Part shown: positions 52,001 to 62,539 of the stretch, piece after piece
Layout of the letters: the number at the start of each line of letters is the position of its first letter
How positions within the stretch are numbered: the stretch's first letter is position 1
Assembly: GCF_019925205.1 (NCBI RefSeq)
Contig: NC_083564.1
Location: 23,908,447 to 23,972,446, forward strand
Direction of reading: 5' to 3'
DNA from: Metopolophium dirhodum
Lineage: Eukaryota > Arthropoda > Insecta > Hemiptera > Aphididae
DNA: 64,000 nucleotides
Position numbers and translations under genes: made by a program
Notes under the pieces: generated by a model
What the model was told of the DNA's origin: nothing
Databases searched by the model: none
The model's input: the letters and a program-made list of their open reading frames with translations, nothing else

Positions 52001-52312
52001 ATATACATTTTTAAATGACCAATATATTTTATTGTTCATGCTATATTTGCTATTATAATATCAACATTTTAATACCTAACCCTTAATTTCATCAAATACT
52101 AGATTTATCGAATTATTGAATGCGTAATTCGTAATATTCGTTCATTTATGTAGTTACAAAAATGTTTTACTACTTATTGTGTGCATGCTTATTTTGTATT
52201 GAATAATAATAATAATAATAATAATATACCTTTTTTCCAGGTCATCAATATGTGTTATTCAATTTTTTCGGTCTTAGTCAATTCTCAGTTGAAGATAGCA
52301 GATAAACAATAA
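43063..52312 (+). CDS. Odorant receptor, insect 7tm_6 family (six exons)
   Basis: Insect odorant receptors are seven-pass membrane proteins that form odour-gated cation channels with the co-receptor Orco in sensory neurons. Exons: 43063-43816, 44993-45074, 49699-49798, 49889-50005, 51346-51504, 52241-52312. All have GT-AG borders and phases that join without a stop, giving 427 aa, a normal length. Hydrophobic segments lie near residues 37-58, 67-90, 133-156, 190-225, 287-312, 325-345 and 398-418. The C-terminal part (SSDWTQMEMKFKKLLLLAMR, then LFTRVINMCYSIFSVL) is the conserved receptor tail and closely resembles aphid receptors as I know them. Exon 1 is G+C-rich; exons 2-6 are AT-rich. ATG 43063 is chosen because the upstream frame soon enters repeat DNA. 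In-frame ATG 43045 (433 aa) is possible, and an acceptor-like TTACAG ends at 43056. Introns 1, 2 and 4 contain mobile elements. Ligand and exact orthologue are unknown. Confidence 0.9.
44041..44872. mobile_element. MITE with long imperfect inverted repeats in receptor intron 1
   Basis: The left arm starts TGCAGGGTGATTTTTTTAAC (44041). The right arm ends AAAAACCCCTGTA (44872). The inner parts match as inverted sequences: TTCTTTACAACATTTAGGCA near 44207 against the complement of TGCTTAAATGTTGTAAAGAA near 44737. AATCGATATTTTCGAATA near 44181 also matches against TATTCAAAAATATCGATTTT near 44764. A TA dinucleotide on each side is a possible target duplication. The left arm contains an internal duplication (GTATAGGTAAAA...CGATATTTTCGAATATTTA twice) and the middle holds TATGATAACCTA tandem repeats. 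Non-coding. The superfamily is not certain; a TA target would suit Tc1/mariner or a related group. Confidence 0.7.
45246..45253. repeat. Left 8-bp target-site duplication of the hAT element
   Basis: CCTTTAGC, identical to 49490-49497. An 8-bp duplication is the hallmark of hAT insertion. Confidence 0.92.
45901..49159 (+). CDS. hAT transposase, TTF zinc finger / DUF4371 type (nine exons, intact)
   Basis: This enzyme would excise and reinsert its element by cut-and-paste at the inverted ends. Exons: 45901-46143, 46316-46498, 46661-46907, 46973-47168, 47275-47602, 47722-47974, 48078-48338, 48441-48736, 48794-49159. All introns are GT-AG and the joined frame is open for 790 aa. Domains: acidic low-complexity N-terminus (1-81); TTF-type zinc-finger region (WLEYSVSRDAVFCFNC, 105-120); DUF4371-like core (LALRGHDE); an RNase H-like catalytic fold with CDEAR (Asp287) and TYDGANVMSG (Asp354), spaced as usual for hAT; the hAT HCMAH motif (381-385); and a C-terminal dimerisation domain with SSASCERSFSAMRRIKNW (727-744), whose Glu732 is the likely third acidic residue. 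Such proteins are often annotated as zinc-finger MYM-type 1-like. Start chosen as the first ATG giving the conserved frame. Activity is untested. Confidence 0.92.
49171..49176 (+). terminator. Polyadenylation signal of the hAT transposase
   Basis: AATAAA lies about 12 bases after the transposase stop codon, inside the element. A second function, premature polyadenylation of receptor transcripts reading through intron 2, is possible because both are sense. Confidence 0.6.
49475..49489 (-). repeat. Right terminal inverted repeat of the hAT element
   Basis: CTAGTTGCGCCAATG, the exact complement of the left end at 45254-45268. Confidence 0.92.
49490..49497. repeat. Right 8-bp target-site duplication of the hAT element
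   Basis: CCTTTAGC, identical to 45246-45253. Confidence 0.92.
50384..50860 (-). pseudogene. LINE 3' fragment in receptor intron 4, antisense
   Basis: On the minus strand the sequence ends in an (AAG)n tail, seen as (CTT)n at 50384-50415. Translations in shifting frames give GEWRRRKNAELETLFQKP, then a degraded copy of the GHAWRSxN region, QNPFGIIPLERSKTRWEDF, and GSDWKEKASDREGSW. This is the C-terminal tail of a non-LTR retrotransposon polyprotein and matches the fragment at 59674 in order and wording. Frameshifts and stops show it is dead; no reverse transcriptase core is present. Its border at the upstream side (about 50860) is approximate. It does not disturb the receptor splice sites. Confidence 0.75.
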
Positions 52313-52313
52313 A
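52308..52313 (+). terminator. AATAAA overlapping the receptor stop codon
   Basis: The receptor ends CAATAA, so AATAAA spans the last sense codon, the stop and the next base. A further AATAAA occurs about 75 bases downstream near 52384. Which is used cannot be told from sequence. Confidence 0.4.
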
Positions 52314-53718
52314 TTCGTTGTTGTCGTTCAATATGCAACGTTATTAATATAGTAAAACAAATGGGCAAGTGTCGAGATTAAAAAATAAATTAACCTAAAT
52401 TTAAACAACAGTTAAAAATAAAAGTAATACAGATAAATTATGAATATTCATTGGAAAATACGATTTTTTACCTGTTTAGTTGCACAAATTGGAACAAGAG
52501 AAGAACATACGTAATATGGTAGTTAGAGTTAAATGTTGGAACGTGTAAATCAATTTTTACTCTAATAATCGGTAGGATTGTAGACTTGTACAGAATACAA
52601 TAGAAAGCAGACGATTTTGACCAATAATATTTTATATTTTTATGTCTACGAATAGTGTTGTATACAATATATAAACAATTTAGTATATTCGAAATATAAA
52701 TGTTAATACTGTGTTCTAAAACCATAGAGCAATATTACTCTATGTCTTAAACACAGTGTGGCCAATGTTTAGGACAACCATAATATTGTTTAGATGATTA
52801 TCGTCATCACCCTTGGCCCATCGCATTTTCACGGTTACTCATCGTTTTTCCAGTATTGGAAGTACATAATATATTACTGTCGTGTTCGTCTAATACCTAG
52901 GTCGGGGTAGGTATAATATTTATCTATTCGCAGGTTAGTGGTGCAGCGCTGGTACCTATACTGTTAATGTGTACCTATATTATTATTATCTGTCGCATTT
53001 ACTGCGGTTAATATACCTGTTTCTTTACGTCAACATAAATTCCGTCTTACACTCCAAATTGCTTATTAAAATAGAAATCAATAACAACCGTGAAACGAGT
53101 ATACACCGGTAGAGATTAACTCGATTTCAAAATGTTATATTATATTATTATTTATTTATGTACCTATACGTTTATAAAACACTGTCATACTATTATATTA
53201 CTTTATCACACTCGTGTCTCTGGGACAAGATCATTAATGATATCAATTGATTCTATCACAGAATAGGTAAATTCTATACACACTTCTATATGATTGAACT
53301 ATACTCCGAATTCTCGCATACATTTGATGACATATTTTGGAAATCGTGTCGAAACATTTTGACTGCAGATCCAAGTCGTTTGTGGATTTATTACTTTATT
53401 ACAATCTACAGGTATATTGTATACATCACTACAACAGTTATGGATCATTATTATTACATAGATTACATACGTATATATATAAATTATGATGGATTATTAG
53501 TTGTCACCATTACTTTTACTGTGACAATGATGCGATAAAGAAACGTAGTTAGGTATATTATATTACTGTCCACAGACAGTTACATATATAATATTATTAT
53601 TACTATAGTGGTACAAGGTAATATAATTTATTGTTGTCTTTCGTTTTTACTGTGCCAATAAATTAAAGTAATGTAAAGACGGCGAGAGTATAATATTTCT
53701 AATAGTGCGTATACCAGC

Positions 53719-53773
<55 letters not shown>

Positions 53774-55100
53774 CATATTCATATTTAATGCAGCTGTAGT
53801 AGATATAATATTATATCTATAGTTATAAACATTTGTGAAATTTCGACAGTATAATAAGAATATCCTTGGATTTTCACATTCAAGTAAAACGTAATAATAT
53901 CGCTCTTCGATTGTAACTTTCGAAAATTGTACGGGTACCTATAAGTGACAAAAAATATCTACAAATATACAACCACACTGCGATACATAATATTATATGT
54001 GATTAAATTATAAACCGATGTATTAAAAATATATTAAATATATCTAAAGTCGGATCGAAAAGATAATCATAGCTGTTAATATTATATTAAAGCCATATAT
54101 GTGCATGATAATATGAAATTTCTAACCTAACCTACGTTCTGATATTTTCTGATACCGTGGATACAGAACACACGAATGATGGAAATTACGTTAAACTGAA
54201 AAGAAAACTATACAACACAGAACTGAGGTACACCAGTTAGTGACAGCTAGAGGCCTATATAGGAGGGAGGTTCCCTGGGTCAGAGCCCATAATGAAATTT
54301 AAGGTTAAAATGTTAAATTTAAACATTGTACGCATTATTGCTTTATGTATAATATATAATATTAAATAACCATACCCCGTGCTGCGTATGTACTTTTGGT
54401 GTCATACCTTGGTTTTTGTTTGTCGATAGCCTAAATAAATTATGAAAATTTATATTTAAATTGTATACTTGCTGATAAATGATATAATCATTAATGCTTA
54501 ACAGTTATGTTTACATACATTACGTCGACTGTGCGTTATTTTGTTTCCATTGTTGTATTTACACTGTTTACTGGAATCTTTCAACACTATAGGTTGGTTA
54601 AAAATGTTTTTTAGGAACCAACAAGGGAATGTTAGATCATCAGTGCTTAATTTTGGATGATTCGTCGTACCATTAATTGTAGATGACATTTTCAGTTTTT
54701 TTTATTTATATATATATATATAAATAAGTTTTACATACTATTTAATAGATTATTATGTAATAAAATAGTAAATATTTATATAACAAAATTGCTCGATGAC
54801 TATTTATATTGTTTATTTTATATAATTATAATCACTCAGCTCCCTAAAAAATGTCTAGTTAAGGCTATATTATATTAGTAGTTGTAAAATAAGCCCATAG
54901 TAAAAATAATTTCTGTACACGCCACTGCCCATAGCTATACGAATAATTATTTCAAATACGAGGCTTCAAACCATAATTATATATAATATTATCTTAATGT
55001 CACAATAATTATTTATGTTATGATAACAACAATAAACATGCATTATACATATCACGCGCGTAATATAGTCACAGTGAGTTGGATATCAACTTACCTATTT
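52314..55100. other. AT-rich non-coding stretch with microsatellite
   Basis: No gene supported. A long (AAT)n tract occupies about 53722-53771. A hAT-like right end (TGTACACGCCACTG, 54914-54927) is present, without an identified partner. The minus-strand open frame 54498-54689 (MSSTINGTTNHPKLS start) lies inside the region and might be part of an element, but is unassigned. Confidence 0.4.
53722..53771. repeat. (AAT)n microsatellite
   Basis: About sixteen uninterrupted AAT units are visible. Confidence 0.92.
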
Positions 55101-55910
55101 ATGTATATACTATATAGGTACCTACTAACCTGCCCTATGTGACTTTTCCTTCGTGCGTACACGCTCGTTGCGTATCATATGCAAACATCTTACTACATAA
55201 AATAATAATAATAATATTATTATAAACAAAATATAATTATAATAATACACGAGGTGGACAACGACGTATATTATTCAAATGCGGTAAACACCGCACTGTG
55301 GTGTGCGTTGAAAAAAGCGTTGGCGATCCGTGAAAATTGCCACACTTGTTCCGAGAGCTTAACGACGGAAATCGTCGTTCCCTCGTCTTAAATACGTGGG
55401 TATTTATACGCGCACATAGGCACATAGCTACCATACATTTTCTTTTAAATTTTTAGACCACTCGAATAATAATATCGTTTTAATAGCGTCGCCGAAGAGG
55501 GAAAACGTCGTTCTTATATATATATATATAGGTACGCGCCGATATATATACTTATAGCCACTTAGGCGTATTATTCCATTTATCCGCCTCTATAATCCTC
55601 GCGCCGCGGTTTGTAATATTACAGTTCTGCCGACTTTCTTCTCGTGTATAGGTCATAATAATACCATAAATTATGTAACCACGTAGCCGCACAATAATAG
55701 TAATAATACGATGTGCATGTGCGTGTTATTGCTGCAGGTCCGGCGGGTATGCACCGAAAACGGTCGTCTTCTTCGTCATCAGTCATCACCGTCGTCATCA
55801 TCGCCGTTATCATCATTGCCACCACTGCAATGTGTGATATGAGGGAGAGAGAAAAAATAACAAAAACTATATAACTATATCGATCGGTCTTCTGCTGTGG
55901 GGCCATGAGA
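55100..55910. other. CpG-enriched block, no supported gene
   Basis: CpG is enriched from about 55230. A minus-strand frame at 55619-55906 begins MAPQQKTDRYSYIVFVIFSL, which is signal-anchor-like, but it then runs into repetitive Met/Thr and Tyr codons and no donor or partner exon is seen. It is left unassigned. Confidence 0.3.
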
Positions 55911-57450
55911 TAAAAACATATTATAATTATAAGTTATATAAGTATTAAAACCGTTAAACATAATATTATACTACCTCAACATCGTTATCCATCCGGCCGG
56001 TCGCGTGTTGCAGTGTATATTTTACGCTATTGTTTATAATATATGGGTCAGACTGTCAGAGAGACTATATGTACCTACCTATTATATAAACATAAGACCT
56101 GACCTATTTATAATATTGCAGTGGTATATGGCGCTATTGGTTAAGATGGTTGGGAAGATTGTTTGAAAATCAGCAAATGTCAATATGATAATTGATACTA
56201 GGTATAAAATATAATACAGATGACGAAACTGGGCCTGATTTATGAATTTTAGAAATGGGGACCTGAAACAAAACTTATTTGGAGGGCACCTTATTCCTTA
56301 CCAGGTGTGTAAATGCTTATGATAAACCAAACCTATTGCCACAAAACGCTTTAAAATACTAGATATATTCGTTACATATACATAGTACACTCATGAAACA
56401 TGTAATCATAAACAATATTGTGAGAAGCTACTTTGTATTCAACAAAAAAAGTGTATACAATTTAAACCTTATAAATATAAATTGAATCCGTTATAAAGAT
56501 AATATTATTATGTAATAATTCTGATTTCTGAATGAATTTTTATGGGAAGCTAAAAACATCCAAGCACAAAAAAAGTCACACGGAAAAGACCCACTTTATA
56601 TAAAAACTTTTTGTGTTAACAGAAAACTATTCAGTACCGTAAATTATTATTATTATTTGATATATTTGATATTATTATCATAAATAATTATTTTTTCTAT
56701 AATGTATAGAAAATATTAAGATCGTAAATTTGTGAGGCATATACCTCCTACTTGTTGAGTTATAAATCGTAAGTCGTAACGCAAGTCTGTGGCTTGTGCA
56801 CAAACGATGAGTGTGCAAACTACCAAAGTGAGGGGCTACCATTTAATTGCCTCCTCTATTTTGTTTGAAAAAGCTTACACTTTAAAAGATCTGATGGCAT
56901 TGAAATGGACTTGAGATTGTATCTTGCAGTTGTCTTGCATGAACCTAAAGAGACATCTTTGAATGACTATTGACCACTGAGAAAAAAATAATTCAAAGAA
57001 AATTCATCATATCGTATGTTTCGAGTATGTACCTCGTCATTGAATTGGTTATGGATTACCATTTATCGTGATCATACCGGAAATATTATAGGATATGTTA
57101 TATTTAAATTCTATATGATAAGGGGGCGTATTTAAGTGGAGGCAAACGAAGCCCGTTCCCAACCCTTCCCCCCCCCCCATTCATCGTAATTTATACTTTT
57201 TTTATTACCGAGAGATGACAGTATTAACCTCTCTTACTATAATTAAATGTTATGTTTCTATTTGACACATGTTTTGGTTGTTTGGTTATACATTTTGAGA
57301 TGGAAATATGAGTTATAACTCATGAGTTTATAACTTATAACCAATATATAGCCATGTATAATTTGAACTTTTTGTCGGTACCCACCCCCATTAGACATTT
57401 CTAAACCCAGCTATGACGCTACATGTCCATGTAAACTTCAATTTCCGCAC
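55911..57450. other. AT-rich stretch with possible DNA-transposon remnants
   Basis: No gene. TGGGTTTAGAAATGTCTAATGG-type sequence, seen in reverse near 57384-57407 and ending TATGACGCTACATG, resembles a hAT end. The left partner may be among ACTGGGCCTGATTT sequences near 56228, but the ends do not pair cleanly. A C run of 11 bases is at 57168-57178. Confidence 0.3.
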
Positions 57451-58520
57451 TTGTTCATCGAAACTCGATGTGATGTATTAAAGATACCGTGGTACCAAAA
57501 AACAAATGTGTGTAGGTCTGAAAAAGAAAATATCTACCGCAATTACCTAGTCCATTTTTCGATCGCGAAGGGGTGCGCGCCCGTCTTGTATCGCTCGTCC
57601 GCGGACTGCTTTTCGATGTGTGTGGTTCGATCAGCGGTATAATATATTATTATGCAGACTCGCTAAAGAGTCAGTTAATTAAAATTGTGCCGGACGAATG
57701 TGGAACGACCGTCGTCGGCGGTGGTCGTACCGTTATTGTACACACGCGAAACAGGCAATATACTATGATAATATAGAATAATAACATGGAATAATACAAA
57801 AACAATAATATAAAATATTATAGCGATTGCGCGCCGGGCGACGGGTTAAACGGTCCGCGGCCGACAGGGCAATAATAATTATTAGATATATTATTATCAT
57901 TACCTGTTATTATTGTTACCACCGCCGTGGTACTTATATCAAACACTATATCAACAGCGGTCGCGGTATCGTCTAAACACGCGACCAGCTGACGAACATC
58001 GGACAATAATGATATGATACGTCGTTCTTACCACGAATTAAAATATTAATTCGTCGTGGTTGCAGTGCAGCCCGCGTCCATGGCGGATTTACGGGGCGCT
58101 CTTCTATATACACGATTTATAATCGTCTTCGCGGCACGGCGGCGGTGTCGTCGCTTCGCGTGTACCTGCGGTCGAACATTATTTTACAATATCGCACGCA
58201 GGCGGTATGGTATGTGTAAGTATAATATAACATAAAATATAATAATATTACAATACCGATTCGAGTGTGCGCGACGCGTTCTATTTTTGTTCCTCGTCGG
58301 GCGAACGGATAAGAGAAGAGGTGACACGGAGCCCCGTCGGGGACGTGCTCGACTCCTCTTCTTCCGCCGCCGCCTCCACCGCCACCCACGTGCGTCGAGT
58401 TAACGAAATAAACGTTTATATACTATCGTACCTAGTGTTATACGATGTATATAATATATAATATAGTTATACACATCGATGTGTATAATATATATACAGG
58501 TACTCGAGCTCGCCATATTG
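57450..58520. other. CpG-dense block, no supported gene
   Basis: Strong CpG enrichment with GC-rich runs (GCCGCCGCCTCCACCGCC near 58366). Open frames are short, overlap on both strands and show no motif. A promoter or leader region is possible. Confidence 0.35.
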
Positions 58521-59640
58521 TATTATTTTACTTTCTCGTGTAAAAACTATTGTTTCAAGACAATAAACATTCTCCGAAAATTCCGCGAAAAATATATTTT
58601 TTTTTGAAATTGGGATGTACGCTAGGCTATTATATACTGTACGGCTATATACAAACTATAATTTGTCATATTATTATAGGTATATTGTACCTATAATGTA
58701 TATTGCACTGTACGCATATAACAATTTATACTGTTATTGTGGTTCTCCAATGTCAGATTCGCAGAATTCGTGATAATATTCTTCACGACGCGCGACGCCT
58801 TTAAAAATACAACTTTTTGCCACGTTTTTTACAGAATTTTGTGTCGCAAAAAGTTCTCGGGTGGTTTTTTTAATGCACATTCTATAAACGTATTATATTT
58901 TTTTACTTGGCAAAGAGAAACGTTTTGCGTAGCTGCGTAGGTACCTATATAGGTTAGGTAAGGTTAGGTTAGGTTAGGTTATATATCTAATTATAATATT
59001 CCATATTATATTTGTATAACATGTATGTTGTTATGAAACCGTGGTTTCAACACAAATAATTTAAAGCACGATTAGATATTAATGATATATAAGTTTTATT
59101 ACTGGTTTTACCTTTAACTAATTGTACAAGAAATATAAAATGCTCTTCTTGAACATACGTTATGTATAATGCTCCGTTTTAATACGACTGACTATAACCT
59201 CCTCCCTGTGTGTCGGCCTGTGACTCAGCTGGGCGCCGAATCGCCTAGTCAGCGGATTCCTGTCGACGAGCCGTCGACCAACACCATTCTTATACTGTTA
59301 ATATTATATTATATGAGAACATTATATAATAGAATATTATTCAGGAGTTTACAACGATGTATATAGATTATAGATATTCTAGGTACGCAATATCATAATA
59401 TTATTATCATTTATCATAAGTATGCACACAAAAGATTGGCATTGACCGGATTAACTATAAGTAGTTAGAAGTTATTTATTTAATTTTTGACGTCTTAACT
59501 TATAACTAATTAGTTGATTTTCATCTAAATAACTTATGACCTAACATAACCAAACCTAGTGAAAGTATCTTTATTCTTAAAACCATTTTAATAACTGAGC
59601 TTTTTCCGGTTAATTTGAAAAATAATATGTTCAGTTTTAA
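58521..59640. other. AT-rich stretch with a short telomere-like tract
   Basis: No gene. It contains the TTAGG-type tract described separately. Confidence 0.4.
58951..58980. repeat. Interstitial (TTAGG)n-like tract
   Basis: About six AGGTT units with one base missing in the second unit; TTAGG is the canonical telomere repeat of aphids and most insects. The tract is only 30 bases. Confidence 0.75.
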
Positions 59641-59673
59641 CCATATGGGGTTATAATATATCTACTTATATGA

Positions 59674-59933
59674 GCTGGACATGCATGGCGCAGCCAGAAC
59701 TCTTTACTACGACCAGTTTTGGAAAATAACCCAATAGGAAAGACACCGTTAGGAAGCTTTCGATTAAGATGGCAAGATCTAATCAAAAAAGACGCTGAAG
59801 AATTAAGTGTAGGATCAGACTGGAAGGAGAGAGCTGCCGATAGAAATTACTGGAAGGTGGGGTATTTGACGGGATGGTCCAAGTGGCCGACTACCCGAAG
59901 AAGAAGAAGAAGAAGAAGATATCTACTTATATA
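59674..59933 (+). pseudogene. LINE ORF2 C-terminal fragment with (AAG)n tail
   Basis: Open frame containing AGHAWRSQNSLLRPVLENNP, then GKTPLGSFRLRWQDLIKKDA, then GSDWKERAADRNYW and GYLTGWS. This is the typical C-terminal tail of non-LTR retrotransposon polyproteins, of the form GRPRLRWxDxVxxD...WxxxAxDRxxW. It ends in (AAG)n (59897-59919), the element's 3' tail. There is no reverse transcriptase upstream, so the copy is 5'-truncated, although the remaining frame has no stop. It is the same family as the intron-4 fragment at 50384-50860. Confidence 0.78.
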
Positions 59934-59939
59934 GGTACA

Positions 59940-61960
59940 TAATATCTATAATACTGAACTACCTAATAAATTATATTTTGTTTAATAATCATGTATGCAT
60001 GTCCATATAGTAGTCTTCGTCCGATAGACTCAAAAAATATGCCAATATATGCTTAAAAATGTATTTTTAGAATTTTCAAACATGTCATGAAATAAGGAAA
60101 AACCATTACGGGGGGGGGGGGGGGATCAACTTCACACAGTAGGGAACTTTGTCTGATCGATTCGAAAAATAATATGCTAATATTTTACAAATTGATTTTT
60201 AGAATTTCAAATCAATATTTTTTTTTGTCTAATTTTATAATTTCCACCCCTCGGTTTTAACCATCGATTCGAAAAATATTGATTTGCAAATTCTTAAAAT
60301 AAATTTTAAATTATTTACAATTAATTAGCTTATTTTTTGAATCGTTTAGACAAGTTGATGTATGTTGTAGGCAATGATTTTAAATATATAGTAGGTACTT
60401 GGTGTTTAAATTTGTTAACTAACGTGTAATTGTCTAAACCACTACAATTAGTGTGCATTAAGGAGAAATAGAGTTGGACACATTTTTATCAAAGTATTTA
60501 ATTATTGTTATTAATTTCAGAAAAATTGTCGCAACAAATGTTAATTTTTCTACGTAAATATTTGAGATTTGTTCAGTACTTAATTCGATAAGTAGTGGTT
60601 TGTTTTAAAAATTATATTAGACTTGATATTACGATAATATAATGGTACTCGTGTAGATATTTTTTTATACATACAATATAATATTCTAAAAATGTGAAAA
60701 ACGATCTAATTACAATAGGCCCTGTTCAGAACTGAAGAATGTCTATACCGCTGTACAACTATTTATTTATAACATAAATTCCAAACAATTTCGCGTAATA
60801 CAATATAATAATAAGTATTATGAATATATAACAATAATACGATACCTATAATTAGTGAACGATACTAGTATAGGTATAGTGTATACAATATAACCGTACA
60901 TTGTAAACACTGCAGCCTATATAATATACATATCAACAGTGAACAACACTGCACATATTTTTTTGATTTGTCATAATATAGTAATATTGCAATAATATTA
61001 TAGGCGTAGGTGCAGTATTATAATAACTATATAAGTTACAACATTTTTATCCGTCTCGAAAACCAGCACAATTATATTATTATAATAACACTCGTGCCTG
61101 GCTACGCGAAACCCCTGCAACTATTATATTATTATAGTATTCATTTAGATAATTTGAATTTTTTTTTCATCCGCCCGAAATACTCGTGTGAAAAATGTCA
61201 TACCTTCTTACGAGTCGTCGTCGTCGTCGTCGTCGTCGTCGTGATGAATTATATTCTACGACGAGCGAAGACACGCGATATCGTATTCCGGTACATATTA
61301 TAATATACATATAATAATATTATGTATGACGTGTTACATGCGTATAGTAAAATCGTATATATACCTACTTATATGTTATATATATATATTATAATATATG
61401 AAATATATAACGCTTAGTGTCTGTAACAGAACTGTGTACGCCATTCGTACACGGAATATTACATAGTTATTATTATTATTATTGTTGTTGTGACCCGTAT
61501 ATTCAAGGAAGCTATATATATATACTAAAGATTTCGGTGACGCGTTCGTCGAAAAAATTATGTGTTTACGGTAAGAAAAAAAAACAACTAAAAAACCAGT
61601 TGACTCTGTAGTCTGTAGTACACGTCAATTACCACCTCTGTATACGACTGTTGTATAGGGAGAATCATTGTGCGCATTCCGTCATAATATAATATAATAT
61701 TATTATGTGCAAGACGATTCCCCGAGCATAATAATATGTTCACCCCCCGTTGTAAAAGTAGCCTGTGTGGTGTACATCATAATCATATAATTTATATACA
61801 ATATTAAAATATATATTAATACGCGAATGGAACTAATATTTATAACACTATAAAAATATACATTATAAAAACATAATATTATCAAATCGACAGACATCGT
61901 TTACCATAGATACCTATAGAGACACCTACAGAAGTAGTACAGTGATAACCTAAAGAGATG
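59940..61960. other. AT-rich stretch with (GTC)n and G run
   Basis: No gene supported. A 15-base G run is at 60110-60124 and a (GTC)n tract at 61214-61242. Confidence 0.4.
61214..61242. repeat. (GTC)n microsatellite
   Basis: About nine to ten GTC units; it lies in an open frame (Val-rich) that has no other coding support. Confidence 0.9.
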
Positions 61961-61964
61961 TGTT

Positions 61965-62533
61965 CAGCGGTGCAACTAAAATTTAAGCACCCCAAGTCCC
62001 TATTGAATTTAAAACTTCAAATACCCACCTAGTATGTAATTTTATTTTTTAAGGATTTTTATCGTCAGTTCACATTTTTTTTCTCAACTTGCATTTAAAT
62101 TGCATTATACTATAGTAATGTATATTAAGCTTAATTGCCTATCCTCAAGGGAGTAAGACGTAAACGTAGTTTTTTTTTATCAATGTGAAGATTAAAAAAT
62201 CGGTTGAGGAGCTGCAGTTATGGAACGCTGGCGTTTCACCTACTTAAGCATCGTAGAGTATAAAAAGTATAAAGTATAAACGTCGAAAGAGATTTGGATA
62301 CTGACATTGACTCAGAAAAATATTTAACACATTTGCTGCAGTAATAGTTATGATAAACAATTTTATATAAAATAAAATTATTAAAAGTAATAAAATAATA
62401 TTCTAACAGTTAGGTACAATTTAATATTGGAAGTGTGGTTGTCAGAGCCCCCTCTTCCCCACGACTCTGTGAGTGTTACATAATTGTAGCAAAGTATCAC
62501 CCCCAAAATTTGAACTCTATAGTTGCTCCAATG
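61965..62533. mobile_element. Probable non-autonomous hAT element (569 bp)
   Basis: The left end CAGCGGTGCAACTAAAA is followed by AAGCACCCCAAG. The right end is the complement of CATTGGAGCAACTATAG, preceded inward by GGGGGTGAT. Both ends resemble those of the complete hAT at 45254 (CATTGGCGCAACTAG plus GGGGGTGCTT). The interior is non-coding. No matching 8-bp flanking duplication is visible, so the borders are tentative. Confidence 0.45.
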
Positions 62534-62539
62534 CAAGAT

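Noticed and set aside
55619..55906. Signal-anchor-like minus-strand frame
   Set aside because: After the hydrophobic start the translation becomes repetitive (Met/Thr, Tyr runs) and no donor or partner exon is seen.
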